NCBI GenBank assembly: GCA_965248035.1 | Contig: OZ252054.1 | Span: 2,370,620 to 2,434,619, forward strand | Reading direction: 5' to 3' | Length of the DNA stretch: 64,000 bases | Origin: BJGV01 sp964194745 | GTDB taxonomy: Bacteria > Pseudomonadota > Gammaproteobacteria > Burkholderiales > Nitrosomonadaceae | In this document: positions 18,482-26,964 of the stretch, in pieces | Layout of the letters: every line of letters begins with the position of its first letter | Position numbering within the stretch: position 1 is the stretch's first letter | Program-made: the position numbers and the translations under genes | The notes under the pieces: model-generated | Seen by the model: the letters and a program-made list of their open reading frames with translations, nothing else | What the model was told of the DNA's origin: nothing | The model's database searches: none

Positions 18482-20233
18482 ATGTCAACCTCAATATCAG
18501 AAGAACGATCAGAAGAATTTCCAGAAAATCCATCAGGAAAACCGCTGGGGCAATTACTGGTCGAGAAGGGCGTCATCAGCGAGGATCAGTTACGCATTAC
18601 TTTGCTAGAGCAAAGTAAGCGCCACTTGCCACTCGGACGGCTGATGGTAGGTCTCGGCTTTTTATCCGAAGCGACCATCCGTGACGTAATGGCTGAGAGC
18701 GTGGGGCAGGAGAGCGTTGATCTTTCTAATAGCATCGTTGATGCAGCAGCCATCAAGCTGATTCCGAAGGAAATGGCGCGACGTTTTTTGTTGCTGCCTC
18801 TAGCGTTGGATAAGAACGAGCGTACGCTAACGCTAGCGATTGCCGATCCCGACAATATCATTGCTCTAGATCAAGTGCGTGCACTGATCAAGGATGAATA
18901 CCGTCTCATTATCCAGATTGCTCGTGAATCCGAAATTATCCGTTCGATAGACCAGTATTACGGTTTTGAGCTTTCGATTGACGGTATTTTGCATGAGATC
19001 GAACCCGGCGAGATGGATTACCAGTCTCTGCAAACGGGGGTTGATGAGTTTAGTCAGCCGGTAGTACGCTTGATTGATGCGCTACTATCAGACGCAGTAC
19101 AGCGCGGTGCATCTGACATACACTTCGAACCAGAATCCAGTTTTCTGCGTATCCGGTATCGTGTTGATGGCGTACTGCGCCAAGTGCGTAGTTTGCACAA
19201 GAGCTTCTGGCCATCAATGGTAGTGCGACTAAAAGTAATGAGTAATATGAATATTGCTGAGACTCGCGCACCCCAAGATGGTCGCATTTCGTTACGCCTA
19301 TCAGGGCGGCCCATAGATTTTCGTGTAGCTTCACAGCCCACTACTCATGGTGAGAACCTGGTTTTGCGAATCCTGGACCGGCAGAAAGGTATCGTACCGA
19401 TAGAATACTTGGGTTTGCCGGAAGAAACGTCAGCTAACCTCAGGATCATGATCGCCCGACCAGAAGGAATCATCCTGGTAACCGGGCCGACTGGCAGTGG
19501 CAAGACTACCACACTATATTCTGTGCTCAGTCACATCAATACCGAAGCCGTTAATATCATGACCCTGGAAGATCCCGTTGAGTACCCAATGGTAATGATC
19601 CGTCAAACCTCAGTGAATGAAGCAGCTAAGCTTGATTTTGCTAGTGGTGTGCGCTCTATGCTGCGCCAGGATCCAGATATCATACTTGTGGGTGTTGTGG
19701 GAGAAATTCGCGATCATCCTACCGCCGAGATGGCCTTTCGCGCTGCTATGACCGGGCATCAGGTATATTCCACACTACATAGCAACTCCTCTATCGGTGC
19801 GATTCCGCGCCTACTTGACATCGGTATGCTGCCGGACATCATGGCAGGTAACATTATTGGGATTGTCGCACAACGGTTGATACGTGTGCTCTGTAGACAT
19901 TGCAAAGAACCCTATGCACCAAATGCTGCCGAGATAAAGCTGCTTGGGATTTTGCCAGATCAACCAGAACAGACCATTTACCGTCCAGTTGGCTGCGATT
20001 TGTGTGAGCGTAATGGTTATAACGGTCGAGTAGCGATCATGGAACTGCTGAAAATGGATCAGGACATCGATGAACTGATTGCACGCCGTGCCACTGCGTG
20101 CGAGCTCAAGACATTAGCGTTGGAGAAAGGGTTTCGTCCGCTTGTAGAGGATGCGATTCAGCGCGTTATGGACGGAGTTACTTCGCTAAGTGAAGTGTCT
20201 AGGGTGGTTGATCTTACTCACCGGATAGTTTGA
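18482..20233 (+). CDS. mshE: MshE/GspE-type pilus extension ATPase
   Basis: 583 residues: N-terminal MshEN/GspE domain, Walker A GPTGSGKT, His box STLHSN, and the zinc tetracysteine CRHC...CDLC near the C-terminus. It powers pilus or pseudopilus assembly from the cytoplasm. Oddity: the Walker B region reads DPDIILVGVVGEIRDHPTAE, where relatives have ILVGEIRD followed by an acidic residue. A three-codon insertion, probably a 9-bp duplication at 19688-19702, and a proline at the acidic position may impair catalysis. The stop codon lies in the target duplication of element B. Confidence 0.9.
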   Translation: MSTSISEERSEEFPENPSGKPLGQLLVEKGVISEDQLRITLLEQSKRHLPLGRLMVGLGFLSEATIRDVMAESVGQESVDLSNSIVDAAAIKLIPKEMARRFLLLPLALDKNERTLTLAIADPDNIIALDQVRALIKDEYRLIIQIARESEIIRSIDQYYGFELSIDGILHEIEPGEMDYQSLQTGVDEFSQPVVRLIDALLSDAVQRGASDIHFEPESSFLRIRYRVDGVLRQVRSLHKSFWPSMVVRLKVMSNMNIAETRAPQDGRISLRLSGRPIDFRVASQPTTHGENLVLRILDRQKGIVPIEYLGLPEETSANLRIMIARPEGIILVTGPTGSGKTTTLYSVLSHINTEAVNIMTLEDPVEYPMVMIRQTSVNEAAKLDFASGVRSMLRQDPDIILVGVVGEIRDHPTAEMAFRAAMTGHQVYSTLHSNSSIGAIPRLLDIGMLPDIMAGNIIGIVAQRLIRVLCRHCKEPYAPNAAEIKLLGILPDQPEQTIYRPVGCDLCERNGYNGRVAIMELLKMDQDIDELIARRATACELKTLALEKGFRPLVEDAIQRVMDGVTSLSEVSRVVDLTHRIV

Positions 20234-20236
20234 TTA
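20229..20236 (+). repeat. Target-site duplication, left copy (element B)
   Basis: TTTGATTA, repeated exactly at 23068-23075. Eight bp is the size typical of the IS1595 family. It contains the mshE stop codon TGA. Confidence 0.9.
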
Positions 20237-20261
20237 GGGAATTATATACATTAGTCACAAA
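20237..20261 (+). repeat. Element B left terminal inverted repeat
   Basis: Begins GGGAATTATATACATTAG. The reverse complement of 23043-23067 differs only at the first base (A for G). Confidence 0.9.
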
Positions 20262-20267
20262 ATCCAG

Positions 20268-20432
20268 CTATCCTATGCTTCTTATAGGTCTGAAAATCGC
20301 CTTTCGAACAGTTTTTCTACTTACTCCGGGCATATTCACTATCTGTTCATTTTCAGCTTTGGATGGTTGATACTTATTCTGTTGCGGCATATCTATGACT
20401 CTCTCCGGCGTTTTGATTTCTCTTTTATTCAT
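20268..20432 (-). CDS. Small basic protein at the end of the RM operon, unknown
   Basis: 54 codons. The ATG overlaps the restriction gene stop (ATGAATAA), with GGGGGC upstream. The product is basic, and its C-terminal stretch NMPGVSRKTVRKAIF could form a helix-turn-helix-like pair of helices. I do not recognise the family. By position it could be a controller of the restriction-modification operon or just the remains of a longer gene cut by the left end. A longer start at 20474 inside the restriction gene is possible. Confidence 0.45.
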   Translation of the reverse strand: MNKREIKTPERVIDMPQQNKYQPSKAENEQIVNMPGVSRKTVRKAIFRPIRSIG

Positions 20433-21117
20433 GACTGCCCCCTGTGTACTGTTCCAATAATTCAGGAATTTCACCTAGGGGAAAAACATAGCTCTTTGGC
20501 GGTGTTTCCCTCTGGTTCTTTCTCAACTCTGTGATTCGTTGACGATCGCGTTCTTCGTAGTACGCTCCGTCTACTATAATCAACAAAACAACATCACGAT
20601 TTTGACACTGCAAAAAGCGTTTCATCAGCTCTGCCATTTCCTTGTACTGACTGTCCTGGTTTCCCCCGCCTTCCTGTGTATATTTATGCATAGCGTAAAA
20701 TGTCTTGCCCCCGGTTCTCCATCTGAAGTCGAGAGATTTTCCGGGCAGTTTACGTCTGTTCGTTTCTGATTCGATGTTTCCATCACTGGAAACTTTAAGG
20801 GCATTCTTGCCGGACTTCTGTAGCACTTCAAAATCACTTACCCATGGTAAAGTCTCTATCCACCCAGCCGCCGCTACTTCATGCAATCCGGTTCGGCGAG
20901 GCTCTTTTGCAAACCATGCAGCAAACATACTATCCGTTCTTATCTTCTGTAATACGTCATTTTCTCTGTAGCCAAATCTCCACATAAACCCCCGTACACG
21001 CTTGATAAGACGTCCTGTTCTGCTTTCTGCTTCCTGTGTGACATCTTCATGTGCTTTCTTCCATTCCAGTCGTTCTATAGACTTATAATCAGGCGGCGGA
21101 CTGTGTTTAACCGACAT
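20425..21117 (-). CDS. Probable type II restriction endonuclease (PD-(D/E)xK-like)
   Basis: 230 residues. The candidate active region is SLDFRW (D130) followed by YAMHKYTQEGGGNQ (K145, E149, Q154) and a core strand DVVLLIIVDGAYYEE (about 175-189). An acidic residue, a Lys about 15 residues later, a GG-rich turn and a hydrophobic strand ending in DG are common in type II nucleases of the PD-(D/E)xK fold. The exact catalytic set is uncertain. Position directly behind, and overlapping by 11 bp, a methyltransferase gene is the strongest argument. Recognition site unknown. Confidence 0.7.
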   Translation of the reverse strand: MSVKHSPPPDYKSIERLEWKKAHEDVTQEAESRTGRLIKRVRGFMWRFGYRENDVLQKIRTDSMFAAWFAKEPRRTGLHEVAAAGWIETLPWVSDFEVLQKSGKNALKVSSDGNIESETNRRKLPGKSLDFRWRTGGKTFYAMHKYTQEGGGNQDSQYKEMAELMKRFLQCQNRDVVLLIIVDGAYYEERDRQRITELRKNQRETPPKSYVFPLGEIPELLEQYTGGSHE

Positions 21118-22036
21118 GATGAATAATACCTCGTGCCAGTGCCCAGTCGCACCTACGGCGATATTTACCGTCTTGCCTGACTCCTTTATAGCAAGTCATC
21201 AGAACATCGTAAGTTTTATTTCGGAACTCTTTAATAATCCTGTTCCATTCATCAATTCTTATTTGCCCGTCAACCATCAGCTTCGTTATATGTCGCCCGG
21301 TGGATTTAACCTGATAATCTGATAACTCCTGCACATCACAAAACCGGATTGATTCTTCCTTTGTATTATCCAGCGCAATCAGTCCTACATTCCCGTCAGG
21401 GTCATTAAACCTGACGTTGATACCTGATTGTTGTTGTTCAGGTTTTAATTTTTTCAACAGAGACAGCAGACCAATGTGCCGGTCTCCTGACCATATATCC
21501 ACATCATACACAGAGTCAGGAACGAACAACGCCAAGCCTACGGGATGCTGTGTTTCAGCGAACATTTGAGCCGTAAGTGATACAAATGACTTAAGCCTGT
21601 CCTGAAAAATGTCCGCAGTGATAAATGATTCAGGCACAAGTGCTGCTATATACTGACAACGTTGGAGGCATCTTTCTAATGCTAACTTATAAATATCGTC
21701 ATAGTCGCATTCAGGATAAGCTAAACCCCTTACAGTAGCACTATTCTTTGCCAGCCATGGTGGATTGGTAACACAAATATCATATCCCCGCGGGAAGTGA
21801 GACAGGGTGTCCTTTCGTCTTACATCTTTACCGTAAGGGGTAATGTCGTAAGATGTGGAATTATGGCATAAGTTCATACCAGACAATAGTTTTATCAGGC
21901 TGTCAGACCCTGCGAATGGCTCTAAAATACGATTGTCGGGCAACCCCGCCTGTCCTGCCCACTCTTTGAATGGTGCATTATTAAACGGGTTCCCTTGTGT
22001 GTAATACCTGCCATTCGCTCTCTTTGTGTTTGCCAT
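21107..22036 (-). CDS. Gamma-class N6-adenine DNA methyltransferase
   Basis: 309 residues. The order is motif X (GRYYTQGNPF, about 9-18), motif I (ILEPFAGSDSL, 37-47), then catalytic motif IV NPPW (91-94), which is gamma-class N6-adenine methylation. The C-terminal half is presumably target recognition. The ATG follows the transposase stop by 8 bp with AGAGAC between, so transposase, methyltransferase and nuclease form one transcription unit. Expression of the methyltransferase before the nuclease would protect the host. Confidence 0.88.
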   Translation of the reverse strand: MANTKRANGRYYTQGNPFNNAPFKEWAGQAGLPDNRILEPFAGSDSLIKLLSGMNLCHNSTSYDITPYGKDVRRKDTLSHFPRGYDICVTNPPWLAKNSATVRGLAYPECDYDDIYKLALERCLQRCQYIAALVPESFITADIFQDRLKSFVSLTAQMFAETQHPVGLALFVPDSVYDVDIWSGDRHIGLLSLLKKLKPEQQQSGINVRFNDPDGNVGLIALDNTKEESIRFCDVQELSDYQVKSTGRHITKLMVDGQIRIDEWNRIIKEFRNKTYDVLMTCYKGVRQDGKYRRRCDWALARGIIHHVG

Positions 22037-22044
22037 GGCTGTCT

Positions 22045-22974
22045 CTATGCAATCAGGTCATGGTATTTAAGTCTCTTGCCTGTCATGCCTTTAGCGAGGA
22101 CTGCCATTTGTTCGACAGTGTCTTGCTCCCGGATGTTATGGCGACCTGCGAACTCCTGCACATATCGGTTCAAATGCTTTTCGCTCATATGGTGGTGAAT
22201 GCCGTGATAGCCCCGTTTCAGTAATGCCCAAAACGACTCAATGCCGTTGGTATGTGCCTGATTACGCACATACTCACTCACACTATGCCTGACTGTTTCA
22301 TGGCGACAGGATAGCCCCGAATAACCCTTGTGGTCATCTGTATAGACGGCGGCGTTCTTTTCAGTATGCTTGTGTACGAAATTATGCAGAGTACGCTGGT
22401 CGGTACATGCGATCTTACCAGCACTTATCTTGTTTGTTTTGCGGTCTTTAGCCCCTATCACAATCTCTTTGCCAACACCACCACGTCCTACGTTACGTCT
22501 TTTTCTTACATGTTTGTTCTTTTCTTTACCGCCTATGTAGGTTTCATCTGTTTCAACAGGGCCGGAAAACACCCCAACCTCAAGTTCAAAAGCCTTACGC
22601 AAGCGGTGAAGCATGAACCAGGCTGCCTTCTGGCTAATTCCTAATTCCCGATGAAGTTTAAGAGACGAAATCCCTTTGATATTCGTTGTGAACAGGTAAA
22701 TTCCTACGGCCCATATCCTGTATTTCAGGTTAGAACCTTCCATGATTGTCCCCGTTCTGACTGAGAACATGGGCCTGTCTTCACAATCACGGCATCTATG
22801 CGTCATACTGCTGTGGTTAATGTCGGACTGGACGTTATCGGAATGGCAATACGGACAGGTTGGGACATCATCCCATCGTTGCTCAGACAGCCATTTCTTT
22901 GCTGCTGTTTCATCAGGAAACATCCCGATAACATCAAAAAGTGTTAACCCTTTACGATATGATTTACCAGCCAT
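22045..22974 (-). CDS. IS1595-family (ISXO2-like) transposase B
   Basis: 309 residues, full length. The N-terminal zinc ribbon is CPYC...CRDC, and the DDE-type core comprises VETDETYIGGKEKNKH, VYTDDHKGYSG and HTNGIESFWALLKRG, with a basic C-terminus. The ATG at 22974 with AGAGGG 7 nt upstream is preferred over an in-frame GTG at 22992. It shares fold and motifs with transposase A but is clearly diverged, so these are two different members of the family. Confidence 0.92.
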   Translation of the reverse strand: MAGKSYRKGLTLFDVIGMFPDETAAKKWLSEQRWDDVPTCPYCHSDNVQSDINHSSMTHRCRDCEDRPMFSVRTGTIMEGSNLKYRIWAVGIYLFTTNIKGISSLKLHRELGISQKAAWFMLHRLRKAFELEVGVFSGPVETDETYIGGKEKNKHVRKRRNVGRGGVGKEIVIGAKDRKTNKISAGKIACTDQRTLHNFVHKHTEKNAAVYTDDHKGYSGLSCRHETVRHSVSEYVRNQAHTNGIESFWALLKRGYHGIHHHMSEKHLNRYVQEFAGRHNIREQDTVEQMAVLAKGMTGKRLKYHDLIA

Positions 22975-22997
22975 TTTGTTACCCTCTTTCACTTAAA

Positions 22998-23053
22998 TTG
23001 TGACTAAAGAATAACATAATTGTTACCGTACGTCAAGAATTATTTGTGACTAA
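22998..23053. repeat. Repeated decamer TTGTGACTAA at the right end of element B
   Basis: TTGTGACTAA occurs at 22998-23007 and 23044-23053 (direct), and inverted at 20251-20260 in the left repeat. The inner copy lies just downstream of the -10 box of the transposase promoter, where a bound protein would block transcription. Transposase binding to its end repeats is established for insertion sequences; autoregulation here is inference. Confidence 0.55.
23008..23036 (-). promoter_or_regulatory. Sigma-70-like promoter of element B operon
   Basis: On the minus strand TTGACG (23036-23031), a 17-bp spacer and TATTCT (23013-23008). It lies just inside the right inverted repeat and should drive transposase, methyltransferase and nuclease. 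Confidence 0.65.
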
Positions 23054-23067
23054 TGTATATAATTCCT

Positions 23068-23075
23068 TTTGATTA
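23068..23075 (+). repeat. Target-site duplication, right copy (element B)
   Basis: TTTGATTA, identical to 20229-20236. Its last base is the A of the mshG ATG, so the insertion rebuilt the mshG start. Confidence 0.9.
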
Positions 23076-24277
23076 TGGCAATGTATGCGTACAAGGCGAT
23101 CAATAAGTCAAGCCAGAGGCGTACTGGCTTGCAGGATGCGTCTAATCTGGTGGATCTGGAGATGCGCTTAAAGCGTACCGGGCTTGATCTCATCAATGGC
23201 AAGATTGCGAAGAAAAACCGGTTTGCTACAGGTGCGACCGTTACCCGCCGAGAGCTGATCACTTTCTTTTTCAACATGGAGCAGCTTACCAACGCTGGCG
23301 TACCTTTGCTAGAAAGCCTAGCAGATATGCGTGACACATTGTCCAATCCACTTTTACGCGAAGTTGTTGCAGATCTGATCGAAAATATAGAAGGAGGCAT
23401 GCGTTTATCTCAAGCAATGGCTGAGCACCCGCGCGTGTTCGAGAAAGTGTTTGTTAGCTTGGTGAATGCAGGTGAGAAAAGTGGCAAGTTGCAGGAAGTG
23501 TTTCTGCATCTCACCAATACTCTCAAATGGGAAGATGAAATGGCGTCCCAAACCAAGCAGGTGTTGATTTATCCAGCGTTTGTAATGGTAGTAGTAATTG
23601 GTGTGGCTTTTTTCTTGATGATATATCTAGTGCCGCAGTTAACTGGGTTCATCAAAAATATGGGGCAGACATTGCCATTTCATACCAAGGCCCTGCTGTT
23701 CGTGTCATCCATATTCGTACAATACTGGTATGTAATGTTGATGGTGCCGTTAATTGCGTTTGCTATTATCAAGTTCATGGTAGCGTACAATCCGCGGGGC
23801 CGCTACCGCCTAGATGACCTAAAACTGAGGCTGTGGCCAATCGGTCCTATTCTTAAGAAAATCATCCTAGCGCGTTTTGCTAATTTTTTTGGCATGCTTT
23901 ATGCCTCAGGAATAAGTATTCTGGAATGTATCGCTATTTGCCGTGACATCGCTGGCAACGTAGTAATTGAGGAAAGCTTGATCCAAGCGGGACGGGAAAT
24001 TGAAGAGGGTAAGAATCTGACCCAAAGTTTCCAAAGCACCAATATATTCCCACCACTGGTTCTACGCATGCTACGGGTGGGTGAAGCTACCGGAGCGCTA
24101 GACAAGGCATTACTTAATGTCGGTTATTTTTATGATCGAGATGTGAAGGAAGCGATTACGAGCGCACAGGCCATGATAGGTCCCGCTATGACTGTGTTGC
24201 TGGGTTTGATGCTAGGTTGGATCATGTTTTCCGTTCTCACGCCGATTTATGACGTCATTAGTACGGTGAAAATATAA
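23075..24277 (+). CDS. mshG: MshG/GspF-type inner-membrane platform protein
   Basis: About 400 residues with two type II secretion F domains, each with the conserved pattern (ELITFFFNMEQLTNAGVPLLESL; ARFANFFGMLYASGISILEC), and three or so membrane helices. ATG 23075 (MAMYAYKA) or 23081 (MYAYKA). Before element B arrived, the start lay 2 bp after the mshE stop, so translation was coupled. Now there is no ribosome site in front of it: upstream is the AT-rich end of the element, so expression is probably reduced. Confidence 0.9.
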   Translation: MAMYAYKAINKSSQRRTGLQDASNLVDLEMRLKRTGLDLINGKIAKKNRFATGATVTRRELITFFFNMEQLTNAGVPLLESLADMRDTLSNPLLREVVADLIENIEGGMRLSQAMAEHPRVFEKVFVSLVNAGEKSGKLQEVFLHLTNTLKWEDEMASQTKQVLIYPAFVMVVVIGVAFFLMIYLVPQLTGFIKNMGQTLPFHTKALLFVSSIFVQYWYVMLMVPLIAFAIIKFMVAYNPRGRYRLDDLKLRLWPIGPILKKIILARFANFFGMLYASGISILECIAICRDIAGNVVIEESLIQAGREIEEGKNLTQSFQSTNIFPPLVLRMLRVGEATGALDKALLNVGYFYDRDVKEAITSAQAMIGPAMTVLLGLMLGWIMFSVLTPIYDVISTVKI

Positions 24278-25827
24278 TGGCAGACAAGCTACTTTTATTT
24301 CTTGGTGCTGAATGGCTCAGTGTTTATTCTTGGAGCCGGGGTCAGCTGCAGGGCGGACAACCGTTTTCAAACGACGAATCAGGGCACACAGCCCTTGCTA
24401 CTTTACCACAGAAAAACCCGAAAGCTATTTGTTATTTACTTGCCGATCTGGTGGAAGAAGACTTCCATTCCGAATCCATACCTCATGTCAGCGGCAGGGA
24501 TCGCAAGGACATAGTACAAAGAAAATTCGAACAATTTTATCGTAATACTCCGTTCCGTCATGCTCAAACGCTATATCGTGAGCAGGATGGACGTCGTGAT
24601 GACATGACATTGTTTTCGGCACTAACCAATCCTGAACTGCTTTCTCCTTGGTTGGATATCATGCTGGAACACGAAGCTTCTATAGCTGGAATTTATTCGG
24701 TTACCCTCACTAGTCATCAATTTGTTAGTCACATTTCTTCTTCCCATCTGTTACTGGTTACCTGGCAAAAATACTCAGGGTTGCGCGAAATATTCTACCG
24801 AAATGGCAATATCAGTTTTTCACGGTTAACCCCACTAGTACGTACTGACGTACGTACTGACGACATCACAAAGCCATTGCAAACTGAGCTAAACCGTACC
24901 TATAAATACCTTAGTAGTCTTAGCCTGCTACCTATTGATCAGGCACTTGATGTTTACATTATTTGCAGCAAAGACCACAAGATAAAACTGCAAGAAACGT
25001 TGCAAGATTCAGACAACGTGCGTTACCTGATTGAGGATATTGACGTAGTAGCTGGGCGCATCGGACTTGGGGAAATGCCGATCGATTCGGACGCGACCTC
25101 GTTACTACTACATATGCTTGGACGTAAGCCACCAGCTAACCAGTATGCAGTTGCCGAAAACATGCATTTTCACGATTTATGGAAAGTTCAGAGCTTACTT
25201 AAAATTACTGCAGCCACTGTTGCATTCATTTGTGTGGTGTGGTCAGGCATCAGCCTATGGGAGGCATCCGACTTGCATCAGGAGACAGAAGCAGTTAGCG
25301 CCATGAAATCTTCCATTGTGGCTCAAGAACGCCAGATTGAGGCAGACTATCCGTGCTTTCCAGTTTCTGTTGACCGCATGAAGGCTGGGGTATCGGCGAT
25401 TCAGAAACTTTCGGCTTCCGCAAGACCGCATCAACATTTTTTGACAAAGATCAGTCAGAAGTTGGAGGATTTTCCCATGATTCAGGTAAATAGCCTGTCA
25501 TGGCGAGTCACCTCTGGCTCAGATGCTGTACAAGGGAACGGTCACCTGAAGATGACTAATGCTTCGTTATCCACTACATATCAGGAAATTTTTCTTGGTG
25601 GGGAGGTCACATCTTCGCTCAACCTAAGAGGCACTATCGATTCAATTCATCAGTTTCGTCATTCATTGGAAAGGGCAGGATTTTCAGCTACGCCTGTCAC
25701 AATGCCAATCAATCTTGATTCTAGTGCCAGTATCGCCGGAGCTCTTGACAGTGAAAAAAAGCTTCGTGGTAGTGCTTTTGTCATGAAGGTGGTGGTGAAT
25801 AGGCAAGCACAAACCGAGAGTTATTAG
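24277..25827 (+). CDS. mshI: MshI-like pilus biogenesis protein (PilM/PilN-type)
   Basis: 516 residues. The N-terminal about 290 residues look like a cytoplasmic actin-like fold, followed by one membrane helix (about 308-328) and a periplasmic PilN-like part. The start overlaps the mshG stop (TAATG). A 12-bp direct duplication at about 24839-24862 gives VRTDVRTD. Assigned from place and layout in the MSHA-type cluster; primary sequence similarity is only moderate. Confidence 0.65.
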   Translation: MADKLLLFLGAEWLSVYSWSRGQLQGGQPFSNDESGHTALATLPQKNPKAICYLLADLVEEDFHSESIPHVSGRDRKDIVQRKFEQFYRNTPFRHAQTLYREQDGRRDDMTLFSALTNPELLSPWLDIMLEHEASIAGIYSVTLTSHQFVSHISSSHLLLVTWQKYSGLREIFYRNGNISFSRLTPLVRTDVRTDDITKPLQTELNRTYKYLSSLSLLPIDQALDVYIICSKDHKIKLQETLQDSDNVRYLIEDIDVVAGRIGLGEMPIDSDATSLLLHMLGRKPPANQYAVAENMHFHDLWKVQSLLKITAATVAFICVVWSGISLWEASDLHQETEAVSAMKSSIVAQERQIEADYPCFPVSVDRMKAGVSAIQKLSASARPHQHFLTKISQKLEDFPMIQVNSLSWRVTSGSDAVQGNGHLKMTNASLSTTYQEIFLGGEVTSSLNLRGTIDSIHQFRHSLERAGFSATPVTMPINLDSSASIAGALDSEKKLRGSAFVMKVVVNRQAQTESY

Positions 25828-25869
25828 ATTGATGCAAGATAGAATTCGAAAAATTAGGACAAAATTCGG

Positions 25870-26481
25870 ATGAAATTTTCTACTAAAGACTTACCGCATA
25901 TTCGTGGCTTGCTCATTATGTTGGCTCTAGCGTTGATATTAGGAGCCGTTCTTATTTACGTAAGTGATGGAGTGTTGACCAAAGCACAGCAGTCTAAGAT
26001 TATAGCGGATCGTGAATGGTCAGAGGCTCTCCGCAAGTTAGAACGTACCAAGAACGAACAGGAAGATTTGCAGGGTTACTACCATCAATACCAGAATTTA
26101 GTAGAACAGAATGTAATCGGTATAGAACGGCGTTTGGACTGGATTGAAACGATAGAAAAAATCCGCAATCAGCTAAATATTTTTAGTGTGAAATACAAGC
26201 TGGAGCCACAGGAAACATTAAATTTGGAGAATAACTCAACTAGCAATAGCTTTGACCTCCATCGGAGCAATATGACATTAGATTTTAGTTTGCTGCATGA
26301 GGGGCAGTTACTGAATTTTTTTGATGCTTTGAGTGAGGAAGCAAAAGGCATGTACCTGTTGGAGAATTGTACCCTTACCCGTAACGATTTAGTAAGGCAA
26401 CTTAGGTTTATCCCAAACTTACAGGCAGAATGTACTCTGGGTTGGATAACACTGAACGAAAAAAATGCAGAAGGTAAATAA
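25870..26481 (+). CDS. mshJ: MshJ-like (PilO-type) pilus alignment protein
   Basis: 203 residues: one membrane helix (about 13-32), a coiled coil (about 40-100) and a small periplasmic domain, the PilO/GspM plan. Directly followed by the next gene without spacing (TAA ATG). Confidence 0.6.
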   Translation: MKFSTKDLPHIRGLLIMLALALILGAVLIYVSDGVLTKAQQSKIIADREWSEALRKLERTKNEQEDLQGYYHQYQNLVEQNVIGIERRLDWIETIEKIRNQLNIFSVKYKLEPQETLNLENNSTSNSFDLHRSNMTLDFSLLHEGQLLNFFDALSEEAKGMYLLENCTLTRNDLVRQLRFIPNLQAECTLGWITLNEKNAEGK

Positions 26482-26958
26482 ATGAATCAGAAGAAAAAAA
26501 TACTTTGCTATCTGTTGCTTGTACTGACTGCTTTGCCATGTGTTGCGGTTGCGGAAGAAACATTAGGTAGGTTGTTCTTTACACCAGAGCAACGTATCCG
26601 GCTTGAACAGTTAAAGAGCAAACCGGAGGGAGAAACTGAAGTCATTATTAGTGACAAAGTTCTGGTAAATGGAATCGTACAGCGGAACGGTGGAAGTCGG
26701 GTGGTCTGGATAAATGGTGTTCCGCAAAGTCAAAATAGTGCCAACGGGATATTAGCAGAGCGTGATATTACGCCTGACTCGGTACCAGTTAAAATACCGG
26801 GTACAGGCAACTTAGTACGCCTTAAGGTTGGGCAGAGTATAGACCTAGACAGCAGTGTAGTGAGGAATACAAATTCCGCGCGAGAGCTTAAATCAGCGCA
26901 ACAATCTGCACAAAAAACTGGAAAAAAATCCATTCCGCCAAACGAAAAAAGGGATTAA
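26482..26958 (+). CDS. mshK: MshK-like periplasmic protein
   Basis: 158 residues with signal peptide (cleavage near VAVAEE) and the pattern LGRLFFTPEQRIRLEQL right after it. Then a small beta-rich segment (VNGIVQRNGGSRVVWINGV) and a charged tail. The pattern is typical of the small pilus-cluster protein at the MshK position. Function in the family is not well defined. Confidence 0.6.
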   Translation: MNQKKKILCYLLLVLTALPCVAVAEETLGRLFFTPEQRIRLEQLKSKPEGETEVIISDKVLVNGIVQRNGGSRVVWINGVPQSQNSANGILAERDITPDSVPVKIPGTGNLVRLKVGQSIDLDSSVVRNTNSARELKSAQQSAQKTGKKSIPPNEKRD

Positions 26959-26964
26959 GTAGAA

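Larger units (their letters stand above)
20237..23067 (-). mobile_element. IS1595-family element B carrying a restriction-modification system
   Basis: 2831 bp with 25-bp terminal inverted repeats (20237-20261 and 23043-23067; 24 of 25 identical, only the outermost base differs) and an 8-bp direct duplication TTTGATTA. All genes read leftward: transposase, adenine methyltransferase (8 bp later), probable restriction endonuclease (11-bp overlap), and a 54-codon ORF (8-bp overlap). The transposase is complete and the ends are clean, so the insertion is recent and perhaps still mobile. Excision in silico joins mshE and mshG as TGA-TT-ATG, an unbroken operon junction. Confidence 0.9.

Noticed and set aside
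22330..22644. 104-codon hydrophobic frame inside transposase B
   Set aside because: Antisense to the conserved transposase core.
24839..24862. 12-bp direct duplication in the mshI-like gene as a possible mobile-element footprint
   Set aside because: No inverted repeats around it; a simple in-frame slippage duplication (VRTDVRTD) is enough.
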